Source: CAYJEQ01 sp964371155
Lineage (GTDB): Bacteria; Bacillota; Clostridia; Oscillospirales; Ruminococcaceae
Reading direction: 5' to 3'
Length of the DNA stretch: 64,000 nucleotides
NCBI GenBank assembly: GCA_964371155.1
Contig: CAYJLI010000002.1
Location: 62,001-126,000 of the forward strand
The translations under genes and the position numbers were made by a program. Positions 7,683 through 15,881 of the stretch are shown piece by piece. Under the pieces are notes generated by a model that saw only the letters and a program-made list of their open reading frames with translations, searched no databases and was not told the DNA's origin. Every line of letters starts with the position of its first letter. Positions within the stretch are counted from its first letter, which is position 1.

Positions 7683-9008
7683 ATGATAAAAAGAGGTTTA
7701 GTGCTCGGAGGTGGGGGCACAAGGGGTGCTTACCAAGTGGGTGTTTGGCAAGCATTGCGTGAACTCAATATAGACATTCATATAGTAACAGGCACCTCAA
7801 TAGGTGCAATGAATGGGGCTCTATTTGTACAAGATGAATATGATACCTGCTTAAAACTTTGGAATGATATCAAATTTGAAATGATGGTTTCCTCAATTAC
7901 ATCCGAAAGCTTTGCCACATTTCAAAATTTAGGTAGTACTATAAAAATGTTTTTTAGCGAACTTGTAACTTCAGGTGGGCTTGATATTAAAGCTTTAGAA
8001 AATACAATAAATAATATCCTTGATGAAGAAAAAATAAGAAACTCAGATATAGAGTTTGGTTTAGTAACTGTACAACTACCCAAATTAACACAAGTTGCAA
8101 TTTCCAAATCTGATATACCAAGTGGAAAGATGGCTGATTATTTAGTAGCTTCAGCAGCATGTTTTCCTGCATTTAAATCAAAGGATATAGATAATGCAAA
8201 ATACATTGATGGCGGTTATAGAAACAATCTTCCAATGGACTTAGCTGTTGATTTAGGAGCCAATGAAATAATAGCTGTTGACCTTGAAGGGTTTGTATTT
8301 AATAACATACCTAAGGTAGAGGGTATTCCAATTAGATATATAAGATGTCAATGGGATTTAGGGCTTTTTCTTCATGTGGACAAAAATGTAATTAGCAGGA
8401 ATATCAAACTTGGTTATCTTGATACCATGCGTTCATATGGTGTATTGGAAGGTCATGCCTATGCATTTGAATTAGGTGAGTGTGAAAAATTATACAATAC
8501 ATTTAAAAAAGATATCCAGTATTACGAAAATGCACTTGAAATAGGTGTGCAGCGAATTCCAACTTCTCCTGCTGAAAAGCTTGCGAGATATAGGATTATA
8601 AACACTCTTAATCGTAGGCCAAAAGCAAGAGTAAATATGCCTCTTTACATTCAAAGAAGTGCTGAAATAGCTGCTGAACTTATGGATGTTGCACCGGATA
8701 TAGTATATACTAATGAAAGTATAAATAAAGCTATATTAACTAAATTTGATGAACAGGTAAAATTCTCGTTCACACATATTGAAAAAGCACTTGAAACTCC
8801 AAAAAGTGTTGCAGAAACTGCGAAACTACTCGCAAAATTTGAAAAAAAAGAGCTTACATCATATATTTACTCCGTTATAGACAAAGTGATGAAAAAAAAA
8901 GGCGGGGGAAGATGGATTAAAGCACTTGCAGGAATTTCTACTAAGGAATTTATTGGGGCTTTATATATATTTTTTTTAAAAAACTCACAACAACTAATAA
9001 GTGATTAA
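7683..9008 (+). CDS. Patatin-like phospholipase family protein
   Basis: This is a serine hydrolase of the patatin/RssA type. The oxyanion-hole motif GGGGTRGAYQ lies at 9-18, the nucleophile elbow GTSIG has Ser39, and the catalytic Asp is in DGGYRNNLP (about residue 176), giving the Ser-Asp dyad. Patatin proteins hydrolyse acyl ester bonds of phospholipids. The domain fills about the first 200 residues. The C-terminal half is helical, has no motif I recognise, and the last 20 residues are hydrophobic, possibly touching the membrane. Clostridial members of 400 or more residues with this layout exist. Single gene with AGGAGTG site and a shared terminator with nth. Confidence 0.9.
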   Translation: MIKRGLVLGGGGTRGAYQVGVWQALRELNIDIHIVTGTSIGAMNGALFVQDEYDTCLKLWNDIKFEMMVSSITSESFATFQNLGSTIKMFFSELVTSGGLDIKALENTINNILDEEKIRNSDIEFGLVTVQLPKLTQVAISKSDIPSGKMADYLVASAACFPAFKSKDIDNAKYIDGGYRNNLPMDLAVDLGANEIIAVDLEGFVFNNIPKVEGIPIRYIRCQWDLGLFLHVDKNVISRNIKLGYLDTMRSYGVLEGHAYAFELGECEKLYNTFKKDIQYYENALEIGVQRIPTSPAEKLARYRIINTLNRRPKARVNMPLYIQRSAEIAAELMDVAPDIVYTNESINKAILTKFDEQVKFSFTHIEKALETPKSVAETAKLLAKFEKKELTSYIYSVIDKVMKKKGGGRWIKALAGISTKEFIGALYIFFLKNSQQLISD

Positions 9009-9028
9009 TATTTATTTTTCTTTGAACA

Positions 9029-9071
9029 AAAATAGGATGGGCGTATAATTACATACTGCCCATCCTATTTT
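9029..9071. terminator. Bidirectional intrinsic terminator
   Basis: A perfect 14-bp stem (9029-9042 with 9058-9071) begins and ends in A/T tracts. It lies between the convergent patatin and nth genes and abuts the nth stop codon. Confidence 0.88.
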
Positions 9072-9716
9072 CTATTTGTTTTTTAATATTTCTGCTGCAT
9101 ACTTACATACATCGTTTAATACACATTCATTGCATTTTGGATTTCTTGCAATGCAAGTAGCCCTACCATGTAGTACCATCCTGTGACAAAAATCATTTGA
9201 TTCTTCAGGAGGTATAAGCTTTCGGAGTTGCATTTCAACTTTGAGAGGATCTTTTCCGCTTGTAATACCGATTAGATTAGTTATTCGTATACAGTGGGTA
9301 TCACATACATATGCAGGCTCTTTATATATATCTCCCATAATTAAATTTGCTGTTTTTCTTCCGATACCTGGTAGCTTTGTTAGTTCCTCAATATTATCGG
9401 GTAAGACACTATTATAGTCATTTATAAGCTTTATGGACATATTTTTCGTATCTTTTGCTTTTATTTTATATAATCCACAAGGGCGTAGAATATTCTCTAA
9501 ATCAAATATATCTGCTTCGGCAATGCTATGTAATGTAGGGTATTTACCAAATAGTTCTTTTGTAACAATATTTACCCTTGCATCGGTACATTGAGCTGAG
9601 AGTCTGGTAGCGATTAAGAGCTCATAGGGATGGGTATAATCAAGGGAGCAAACTGCTTCGGGGAAGGCAGTTTTTAGTTTGGAAATGGCGATAATTGCTA
9701 ATTCTTTTTTTGTCAT
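9072..9716 (-). CDS. nth: Endonuclease III
   Basis: This is a DNA glycosylase/AP lyase that removes oxidised pyrimidines in base excision repair. The helix-hairpin-helix LPGIGRKTA contains the catalytic Lys, and the catalytic Asp is in VCDTHC. The C-terminal 4Fe-4S loop has four cysteines with spacing C-X6-C-X2-C-X5-C. Length of 214 residues is standard. The start ATG has site AGGTGAT. It is divergent from ligA, and the two repair genes have back-to-back promoters in the 146-base gap. Confidence 0.97.
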   Translation of the reverse strand: MTKKELAIIAISKLKTAFPEAVCSLDYTHPYELLIATRLSAQCTDARVNIVTKELFGKYPTLHSIAEADIFDLENILRPCGLYKIKAKDTKNMSIKLINDYNSVLPDNIEELTKLPGIGRKTANLIMGDIYKEPAYVCDTHCIRITNLIGITSGKDPLKVEMQLRKLIPPEESNDFCHRMVLHGRATCIARNPKCNECVLNDVCKYAAEILKNK

Positions 9717-9752
9717 CTATCAATCACCTTTATTACTCAGTTATTTTATACT

Positions 9753-9781
9753 ATTTTAGCATTATAAGATAGCTTAGTCAA
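9753..9781 (-). promoter_or_regulatory. SigA promoter of nth
   Basis: Read on the minus strand, -35 TTGACT (9776-9781), a 17-base spacer and -10 TAAAAT (9753-9758) with an upstream TG (extended -10). Each hexamer matches 5 of 6 consensus bases. It lies 37 bases before the nth start. Confidence 0.65.
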
Positions 9782-9810
9782 AGGAAAAAAAACTTGTCTA
9801 TAACCTACAT

Positions 9811-9839
9811 TTGTGATAAACTAATATTTGGTTTATACT
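9811..9839 (+). promoter_or_regulatory. SigA promoter of the ligA-gatCAB operon
   Basis: -35 TTGTGA (9811-9816), a 17-base spacer and -10 TATACT (9834-9839), ending 23 bases before the ligA start. The -35 boxes of this promoter and of the divergent nth promoter are about 30 bases apart. Confidence 0.6.
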
Positions 9840-9862
9840 ATAGATAATAGAAGGAGTAAATA

Positions 9863-11842
9863 ATGAGCGAAAGCACTAAAAAGAAGATTATAGAACTCAC
9901 CGCTACACTCAATCATCACAGTTATCTTTACTATGTAGAAGATAAACCTGAGATTGATGATTACACATATGATAAGATGCTAAATGAACTTAAAAAGCTT
10001 GAAGCTGATTATCCTGAGTATTCTCAAGAAAACTCTCCTACCAGCAGGGTAGGAGATATAATTAAGAATACTTTTTCAAAAATTGAGCACGTGGTACAGA
10101 TGGGTTCTCTACAAGATGTTTTTGAAATTGATGAAATATATGGTTTTAATAATAGAGTATCTGAGATAATTGCGAGCCCAGAGTATGTGGTTGAGAGAAA
10201 AATAGATGGGCTTTCAGTTTCGCTTGAATATGAATATGGATTGTTTGTCCGTGGATCTACCCGCGGTGATGGATTTGTGGGTGAAGATGTTACCGAAAAT
10301 CTTAGAACAATTAAAAACATACCCAAAAAGCTGACAGAGGAAATACCATATCTCGAAGTACGTGGCGAAGTATATATGCCTACTTCACAGTTTGAAACAC
10401 TTGTTAAAGCTCAAACTGAGAGAGAAGAGAAAATATTTAAAAACCCCCGCAATGCTGCCGCAGGTTCACTTAGGCAGAAAAATCCTCAAATTGCTGCTTC
10501 ACGAGGACTTGATATATTCATTTTCAATGTACAGCAAGTAAATGGAATAAGCTTTACATCCCATAGTGAATCCCTTGTAAAGCTAAAAGAATTAGGATTT
10601 GTAGTTTCACCAAACTATATCAAAACTGATAATATTGAAGATGTTATAAATGAAGTAAATGCTATCGGAGAGCTTAGAGGACAATTCCCATATGATATTG
10701 ATGGTGCCGTGATAAAGGTAGATAAATTAAGTGACAGAGACATACTCGGTGCTACTTCTAAATTCCCTAAATGGGCCGTGGCATATAAATATCCACCTGA
10801 GGAAAAAGAAACGAAACTTTTAGCAATAGAAATAAATGTTGGGCGTACAGGAAGGCTAACACCCACTGCAATTTTTGAACCAATAACCCTTGCTGGCACC
10901 ACTGTAAGCCGTGCTGTACTTCACAATCAAGACTTTATTAATAATCTAAATATTTCAGTTGGAGATATTGTGATTGTAAGAAAAGCAGGGGATATTATCC
11001 CTGAGGTTGTAAGTGTAAAAAAACATTTAAACGAAAATCCGCCATATACTATTCCTGATATTTGTCCATCATGTGGCAGCGATACAGTTCGTAAAGATGG
11101 TGAAGCAGATAAAAAGTGTGACAACATCAACTGTCCTGCACAGCTTATAAGAAATATAATTCATTTTGCGTCCCGTGATGCCATGAATATTGATGGTATG
11201 GGAGTAGCTGTTATTGAGTCACTTATCAGTTCAAACATAATCTCAAATGTATCAGATATATATTCACTGAATATAAGTGATTTATTATTACTTGATAGGT
11301 TTGCTGAAAAAAGTGCAAACAATCTAATTCTTGCTATAGAAAAGAGTAAAGCGCAGGATTTATCAAAGGTGATTTATGCACTTGGCATTGAGGGAATAGG
11401 CAAACAAAATGCCTTATTGCTTTCTCAAAGGTTTGGATCTATGGAAAAAGTTGCTGATAGTACTATCGAAGAAATCTTAAATATTGATGGCTTTGGTGAA
11501 GTTATGGCAGTAAATGTAGTTGATTTTTTCAAAAGTGATCAAAATATAAAATTAATTAATAAGTTATCCGAATTTGGTGTAAATATGTTGGGAAAAACTC
11601 TTCCGTCAGAAGGAAGCCTTTCAAATATGACATTCGTTATAACGGGCACATTACCAACACTATCAAGAAACGAAGCTTCAGACCTTATTACAAATGCAGG
11701 TGGTAAGGTTTCATCTTCTGTTTCAAAAAAGACAAGTTTTCTTGTTGCTGGTGAAGAAGCAGGGAGTAAACTAAAAAAAGCAAATGAACTTGGAATTAAA
11801 GTGCTTTCGGAAGAAGAACTTATAAATCTGATAAACAATTAA
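9863..11842 (+). CDS. ligA: NAD-dependent DNA ligase
   Basis: This enzyme seals nicks in duplex DNA using NAD+ during replication and repair. The adenylation domain has the active-site Lys113 in KIDGLSVSLEYE. An OB fold follows, then a four-Cys zinc finger (CPSCG ... CDNINCPAQ), tandem helix-hairpin-helix motifs and a C-terminal BRCT domain from about residue 580. The N-terminal Ia region (YYVEDKPEIDDYTYD) binds NMN. Its 659 residues match the family. gatC starts 12 bases downstream; the ligA-gatC-gatA-gatB order is common in clostridia. GAAGGAG site before the ATG. Confidence 0.98.
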   Translation: MSESTKKKIIELTATLNHHSYLYYVEDKPEIDDYTYDKMLNELKKLEADYPEYSQENSPTSRVGDIIKNTFSKIEHVVQMGSLQDVFEIDEIYGFNNRVSEIIASPEYVVERKIDGLSVSLEYEYGLFVRGSTRGDGFVGEDVTENLRTIKNIPKKLTEEIPYLEVRGEVYMPTSQFETLVKAQTEREEKIFKNPRNAAAGSLRQKNPQIAASRGLDIFIFNVQQVNGISFTSHSESLVKLKELGFVVSPNYIKTDNIEDVINEVNAIGELRGQFPYDIDGAVIKVDKLSDRDILGATSKFPKWAVAYKYPPEEKETKLLAIEINVGRTGRLTPTAIFEPITLAGTTVSRAVLHNQDFINNLNISVGDIVIVRKAGDIIPEVVSVKKHLNENPPYTIPDICPSCGSDTVRKDGEADKKCDNINCPAQLIRNIIHFASRDAMNIDGMGVAVIESLISSNIISNVSDIYSLNISDLLLLDRFAEKSANNLILAIEKSKAQDLSKVIYALGIEGIGKQNALLLSQRFGSMEKVADSTIEEILNIDGFGEVMAVNVVDFFKSDQNIKLINKLSEFGVNMLGKTLPSEGSLSNMTFVITGTLPTLSRNEASDLITNAGGKVSSSVSKKTSFLVAGEEAGSKLKKANELGIKVLSEEELINLINN

Positions 11843-11854
11843 TTGGAGGACATG

Positions 11855-12121
11855 ATGAATATTGATATTAAGCATATTGCTAAACTTGCAAGACTTAAAA
11901 TTGCAGAAGAGGAAAATTCTAAATTTGAAAAAGAGTTGTCAGACATTATTTCCATGTGTGAGAAACTGCCGCAAATTGATGGCGTGCTAAATGTTGATGA
12001 ATCAAAAGTGATGGTACTACGTTCCGATGATTTAGAACCATCTTTACACAGAGATGAAGTACTAAAAAATGCACCACAAACACAAGCAGGTTGTGTGGTT
12101 GTGCCAAAGACAGTAGAATAA
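11855..12121 (+). CDS. gatC: Asp/Glu-tRNA amidotransferase subunit C
   Basis: This small subunit of GatCAB stabilises the A subunit in the complex that converts Glu-tRNA(Gln) and Asp-tRNA(Asn) to the amidated forms. The N-terminal pattern IDIKHIAKLARLKI and the C-terminal part with LRSDDLEPSL and NAPQTQAGCVVVPKTVE are typical. I chose ATG 11855 because GGAGG at 11845-11849 is then 5 bases away; ATG 11852 is almost on top of the site. The protein has 88 residues. It is followed 14 bases later by gatA. Confidence 0.94.
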   Translation: MNIDIKHIAKLARLKIAEEENSKFEKELSDIISMCEKLPQIDGVLNVDESKVMVLRSDDLEPSLHRDEVLKNAPQTQAGCVVVPKTVE

Positions 12122-12135
12122 TGGGGGGAACTAAT

Positions 12136-13596
12136 ATGCAATTATATAATAAGTCTGCTGCTGAGCTTTCACAGCTACTTACTTCAAAAGAAATCTCAGC
12201 AACTGAGCTTCTAAAAGACACTCTAAAAAGAATAAATGAAACCGAAGATAAAATAGGTGCATTTGTTACTGTCTCAGAGGAAGAGGCTATTTTACAAGCA
12301 GAAAATGTAGACAAAAAAAGAGCAAATGGTGAAATTCTTTCCCCGCTTGCAGGTGTTCCAATTGCTATTAAAGATAATATCTGCACAAAAGATATACTGA
12401 CTACTTGCTCTTCAAAGATGCTTTCAAACTTTGTACCACCTTACAATGCTTCGGCAGTGGAAAAGCTGTATGCACAAAATGCAGTTATTATCGGCAAAAC
12501 AAATATGGATGAGTTCGCTATGGGTTCTTCAACAGAAACTTCATATTTTAAGCCTACAAAAAACCCACACGATCTTCAGTATGTACCTGGTGGATCTTCG
12601 GGAGGTTCGGCTGCAGCAGTTGCTGCGGGACAGGTTGCTATTGCACTCGGTTCTGATACCGGTGGTTCAATCCGACAGCCTGCAGCATATTGCGGTGTTG
12701 TAGGATTAAAACCTACATATGGCTCTATATCAAGATATGGATTAATTGCTTTTGCTTCCTCACTTGACCAAATAGGTCCATTTGGTAAAACAGTCAAAGA
12801 TACTGCAATGCTTTTTGATGCAATTAAAGGCGTGGATAAAAATGATGCTACTTCTGTAAGCTTTAATTATAATAATATTTTATCTTCGCTTGACAATGAT
12901 ATTAAAGGGATTAAAATTGGAGTGCCAGTGGAATACATGGGTGATGGTGTTGACACAGAGGTAAAAGAAGAAGTGTTAAAAACTGTCGAAATTCTTAAAT
13001 CACTCGGTGCAGAGGTTAAAGAAGTATCTCTTCCGTCCACAGATTATGCTCTTCCTTCTTATTATATAATTTCTTCAGCTGAGGCTTCTTCTAATTTAGC
13101 AAGGTATGATGGTGTTAAATATGGCTATCGCAGTGAAGAGTTTTCAAATCTCACAGAATTGTATGAAAACACAAGAAGTGAAGGTTTTGGAGATGAAGTA
13201 AAAAGAAGAATTATGCTTGGTACTTTTGTTTTAAGTTCAGGTTATTACGATGCTTATTACAACAGAGCCAAACTACTTCAAAGGCGAATCTCGTCTGAGT
13301 TTAGTACTGCTTTTGAAAATTGCGATATACTTATTACACCAACTGCACCTTCAACTGCGTTCAAATTAGGTGAAAATATAAGCTCACCATTAAAAATGTA
13401 TGCCTCGGACATATGTACAATAAATGTAAATATTGCTGGACTTCCTGCAATTTCACTTCCTATGGGAAGTGGTAAAAACGGCATGCCAATTGGTGTTCAA
13501 TTAATAGGTAATAAATTCTCTGAAGAGATTATGTTAAATGTTTCTCACAAGATAGAAATGGCAATTGGTAGTTTTAATAAAACTGCCAATTTATAG
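12136..13596 (+). CDS. gatA: Asp/Glu-tRNA amidotransferase subunit A
   Basis: This is the glutaminase subunit of GatCAB, of the amidase-signature family. The Ser-cisSer-Lys triad is visible: Lys in AIKDNI, the glycine-rich GGSSGGSAAAVAAG and the nucleophile Ser in GSDTGGSIRQPA. Ammonia released from glutamine passes to GatB. The ATG at 12136 follows a GGGGGG site at 12123-12128; an in-frame upstream ATG at 12091 lies inside gatC and lacks a site. Product 486 residues, normal length. gatB begins 14 bases downstream. Confidence 0.97.
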   Translation: MQLYNKSAAELSQLLTSKEISATELLKDTLKRINETEDKIGAFVTVSEEEAILQAENVDKKRANGEILSPLAGVPIAIKDNICTKDILTTCSSKMLSNFVPPYNASAVEKLYAQNAVIIGKTNMDEFAMGSSTETSYFKPTKNPHDLQYVPGGSSGGSAAAVAAGQVAIALGSDTGGSIRQPAAYCGVVGLKPTYGSISRYGLIAFASSLDQIGPFGKTVKDTAMLFDAIKGVDKNDATSVSFNYNNILSSLDNDIKGIKIGVPVEYMGDGVDTEVKEEVLKTVEILKSLGAEVKEVSLPSTDYALPSYYIISSAEASSNLARYDGVKYGYRSEEFSNLTELYENTRSEGFGDEVKRRIMLGTFVLSSGYYDAYYNRAKLLQRRISSEFSTAFENCDILITPTAPSTAFKLGENISSPLKMYASDICTINVNIAGLPAISLPMGSGKNGMPIGVQLIGNKFSEEIMLNVSHKIEMAIGSFNKTANL

Positions 13597-13610
13597 GAGG
13601 TAAGTTATAT

Positions 13611-15050
13611 ATGCAATACGAAATAGTAGTTGGCTTAGAAGTTCATGCTGAACTTAACACGGCAACAAAAATATACTGCGGATGTAAAAATGCATTTGGT
13701 TCTGAAGTAAATACAAATTGTTGTCCTAAATGCATGGGGATGCCAGGTACATTACCCACGCTCAATAGCAAAGTTGTAGATTATGCAATTAAAATGGGAC
13801 ATGCTACAAATTGCAATATAAACAGAATATCAAAGCAGGATAGAAAAAATTATTTTTATCCTGACTTACCAAAAGCTTATCAAATTTCTCAATTTGATAT
13901 ACCTATTTGCGAGAGTGGTTATTTAGATGTAGTGGTAAATGAAGACGGAAGCACAAAGAGAATAGGCGTAACGAGAATACATATTGAGGAAGATGCTGGT
14001 AAGCTTCTGCATGACGATAGTTTTGCAGGATCTTTGGTTGATTTTAACCGTTGTGGAGTACCATTAATTGAGATCGTTTCTGAACCAGATATGAGAAGCT
14101 CTTCCGAAGCAAAAGCATACCTTGAAACTGTTAAATCCATCTTAAGCTATATTGATATTTCAGACTGCAAAATGCAGGAGGGTTCTATTCGTTGTGACAT
14201 CAATGTTTCTGTGAGAGAAATGGGTAGTGATGTATTGGGCACTCGTGTTGAGATGAAAAATGTTAATAGCTTTAGCGGAGCTGTTAGAGCCATTGAATAC
14301 GAAGCTAAAAGACAAATAGAAGCTATAGGTAAAGGTGAAATCATTACTCAAGAAACAAGGCGTTGGGATGATGCAAAAGGCATGAATTTTTTACTTAGAA
14401 GCAAAGAAGATGCACATGACTATCGCTATTTCCCAGAACCTGACTTGCTTACTATTTCTGTTCCACAGGACAGGGTAGATGAACTTAAGAATTCTCTCCC
14501 AGAGCTTCCACATAAAAAACTACTTAGATATATGAGTGAGTATAAACTTCCACATTTTGATGCAAATCTTTTGGTTGAAAATAAAGATAAGGCTGTATTT
14601 TTTGAGGAATGCATGAAAATTGAAAAATGCCAGCCAAAGGGCATTGCTAACTGGCTTTTAGGTGATATTTCTCGAATTATGAATGAAGAGAATAAAAATC
14701 TATCAGATTACAAACTCACTCCTAATAAGCTATCAGAAATGGTAGCGCTTATAGAAGAGGGAAAAATTTCTAATACTTCAGGTAAAGCAGTGGTAGAAGA
14801 AATGATGTTAACTGATAAATCAGCTATTACAATTGTTGAGGAAAAAGGACTTATACAAATAAGTGATTCATCTGCACTTGAAGCTGTTGTAAAAGAAATT
14901 CTGTCCAATAATCCAAAAGCCGTTGAAGATTATAAAAATGGAAAAACAAATGTTTTAGGATTTTTAGTAGGACAATGCATGAAAGCTTCAAAAGGCAAAG
15001 GAAATCCTGCAATATTAAAAGATTTAATGATTAAAGAGCTTGAAAACTAA
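13611..15050 (+). CDS. gatB: Asp/Glu-tRNA amidotransferase subunit B
   Basis: This subunit activates the misacylated tRNA with ATP and transfers ammonia to it. The N-terminal cradle starts YEIVVGLEVHAEL and carries the zinc-binding cysteines (YCGCKN ... NCCPKCMGMPG). The motifs KNYFYPDLPKAYQISQ and DYRYFPEPDL are diagnostic of the GatB/PET112 family. A helical domain and a YqeY-like tail that binds the tRNA elbow end the protein (479 residues). AGGAGG site. It is the last of the ligA-gatCAB group; 67 bases separate it from cwlD, and no intrinsic terminator is obvious between them. Confidence 0.97.
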   Translation: MQYEIVVGLEVHAELNTATKIYCGCKNAFGSEVNTNCCPKCMGMPGTLPTLNSKVVDYAIKMGHATNCNINRISKQDRKNYFYPDLPKAYQISQFDIPICESGYLDVVVNEDGSTKRIGVTRIHIEEDAGKLLHDDSFAGSLVDFNRCGVPLIEIVSEPDMRSSSEAKAYLETVKSILSYIDISDCKMQEGSIRCDINVSVREMGSDVLGTRVEMKNVNSFSGAVRAIEYEAKRQIEAIGKGEIITQETRRWDDAKGMNFLLRSKEDAHDYRYFPEPDLLTISVPQDRVDELKNSLPELPHKKLLRYMSEYKLPHFDANLLVENKDKAVFFEECMKIEKCQPKGIANWLLGDISRIMNEENKNLSDYKLTPNKLSEMVALIEEGKISNTSGKAVVEEMMLTDKSAITIVEEKGLIQISDSSALEAVVKEILSNNPKAVEDYKNGKTNVLGFLVGQCMKASKGKGNPAILKDLMIKELEN

Positions 15051-15058
15051 TTTTTAAC

Positions 15059-15086
15059 ATAATAAGATAACTATCCGTCATACGAT
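15059..15086 (+). promoter_or_regulatory. Candidate SigE-type promoter of cwlD
   Basis: An ATA at 15059-15061, a 17-base spacer and CATACGAT at 15079-15086 match the mother-cell SigE pattern (ATA, 16-18 bases, CATACAnT) at 7 of 8 positions of the -10. cwlD is under sporulation control in Bacillus, which supports the reading. A SigA-like TATAAT at 15087-15092 is an alternative. Confidence 0.4.
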
Positions 15087-15106
15087 TATAATACATAGTA
15101 TGACGG
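15075..15106 (+). repeat. Hairpin overlapping the cwlD ribosome binding site
   Basis: Nine bases (15075-15083) pair exactly with 15098-15106 around a 14-base loop. The right arm includes the first two G residues of the GGAGGT site at 15105-15110. No T run follows, so it is not a usual terminator. It could lower translation of a transcript that starts upstream, for example read-through from gatB. Confidence 0.45.
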
Positions 15107-15117
15107 AGGTTTTATAT

Positions 15118-15840
15118 ATGAAAAAAAATCGAGAAGATATTCCATTTTATCTAATAACTATTTTTATGGTTATGGCATATTTCTTTGTAAATAGCATTGA
15201 AGAAAATGTTCCTGCTTATGCGCATTTAAATAATAAGCCAATAGTGATAATAGACGCTGGGCATGGGGGGGAAGATGGAGGTGCTTCAACCGCTGATGGC
15301 ACACTCGAAAAAGATATAAACCTAAAAATTGCACTCTATCTAAAAGATATCTTACATATAAGTGGTTATGATGTCATCATGACAAGAGAAGATGATAGCT
15401 CACAGCACTCAGAATTCGCAGTTACAATAAGGGAAAAGAAAATTTCTGATATGGATAATCGCCTTAATGTTTTAAAGGAAAATCCTGCTGCTATATTTGT
15501 AAGTATACATCAAAATAAATTTACTGAGGAGTATTGTAGTGGAGCTCAAGTCTTTTACAATATAGGTAATAATAGTGGAAGAGATTTAGCGGAGCAAATG
15601 CAAAATCAACTTTGTGCATTACTTGACCCACAAAATGACAGGATTGAAAAAAGTTCCGGTGAGGAATATTATTTGCTTAATTATTCAGAGAATCCTGGTG
15701 TAATAATAGAATGTGGTTTTCTCTCAAATAATGAGGAATCTGAGAAATTAAAATCTTCTGATTACCAAAAAAAGATTGCACTTGCAATATTTTCAGGAAT
15801 TGATGCATATGACAATGAAATGGAATATGCATTTAAGTAA
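15118..15840 (+). CDS. cwlD: N-acetylmuramoyl-L-alanine amidase, CwlD-like
   Basis: This is a zinc amidase of the Amidase_3 family with one N-terminal transmembrane/signal segment (about residues 10-26). Zinc and catalytic residues are His49 in IDAGHGGEDGG, Glu64, His in VSIHQN and Glu in IIECGFLSN. CwlD strips side chains from muramic acid so that spore-cortex muramic-delta-lactam can form, a step needed for germination. The assignment to CwlD rests on the 240-residue length, single membrane anchor, lack of wall-binding repeats and a spore-forming host. A vegetative amidase of similar build cannot be excluded. ATG 15118 has GGAGGT 7 bases upstream; an in-frame ATG at 15100 lies inside the site. 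Confidence 0.8.
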   Translation: MKKNREDIPFYLITIFMVMAYFFVNSIEENVPAYAHLNNKPIVIIDAGHGGEDGGASTADGTLEKDINLKIALYLKDILHISGYDVIMTREDDSSQHSEFAVTIREKKISDMDNRLNVLKENPAAIFVSIHQNKFTEEYCSGAQVFYNIGNNSGRDLAEQMQNQLCALLDPQNDRIEKSSGEEYYLLNYSENPGVIIECGFLSNNEESEKLKSSDYQKKIALAIFSGIDAYDNEMEYAFK

Positions 15841-15851
15841 ATCTTAATACT

Positions 15852-15867
15852 TGCCACAAATGTGGCA
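15852..15867 (+). repeat. Short inverted repeat before radA
   Basis: TGCCACA and TGTGGCA (15852-15858, 15861-15867) flank a 2-base centre, four bases before the radA ribosome binding site. It could be an operator half-site pair or a weak hairpin. It does not match the GAAC-N4-GTTC LexA box of Firmicutes. Confidence 0.3.
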
Positions 15868-15881
15868 GAAAGGAGCGTTAT

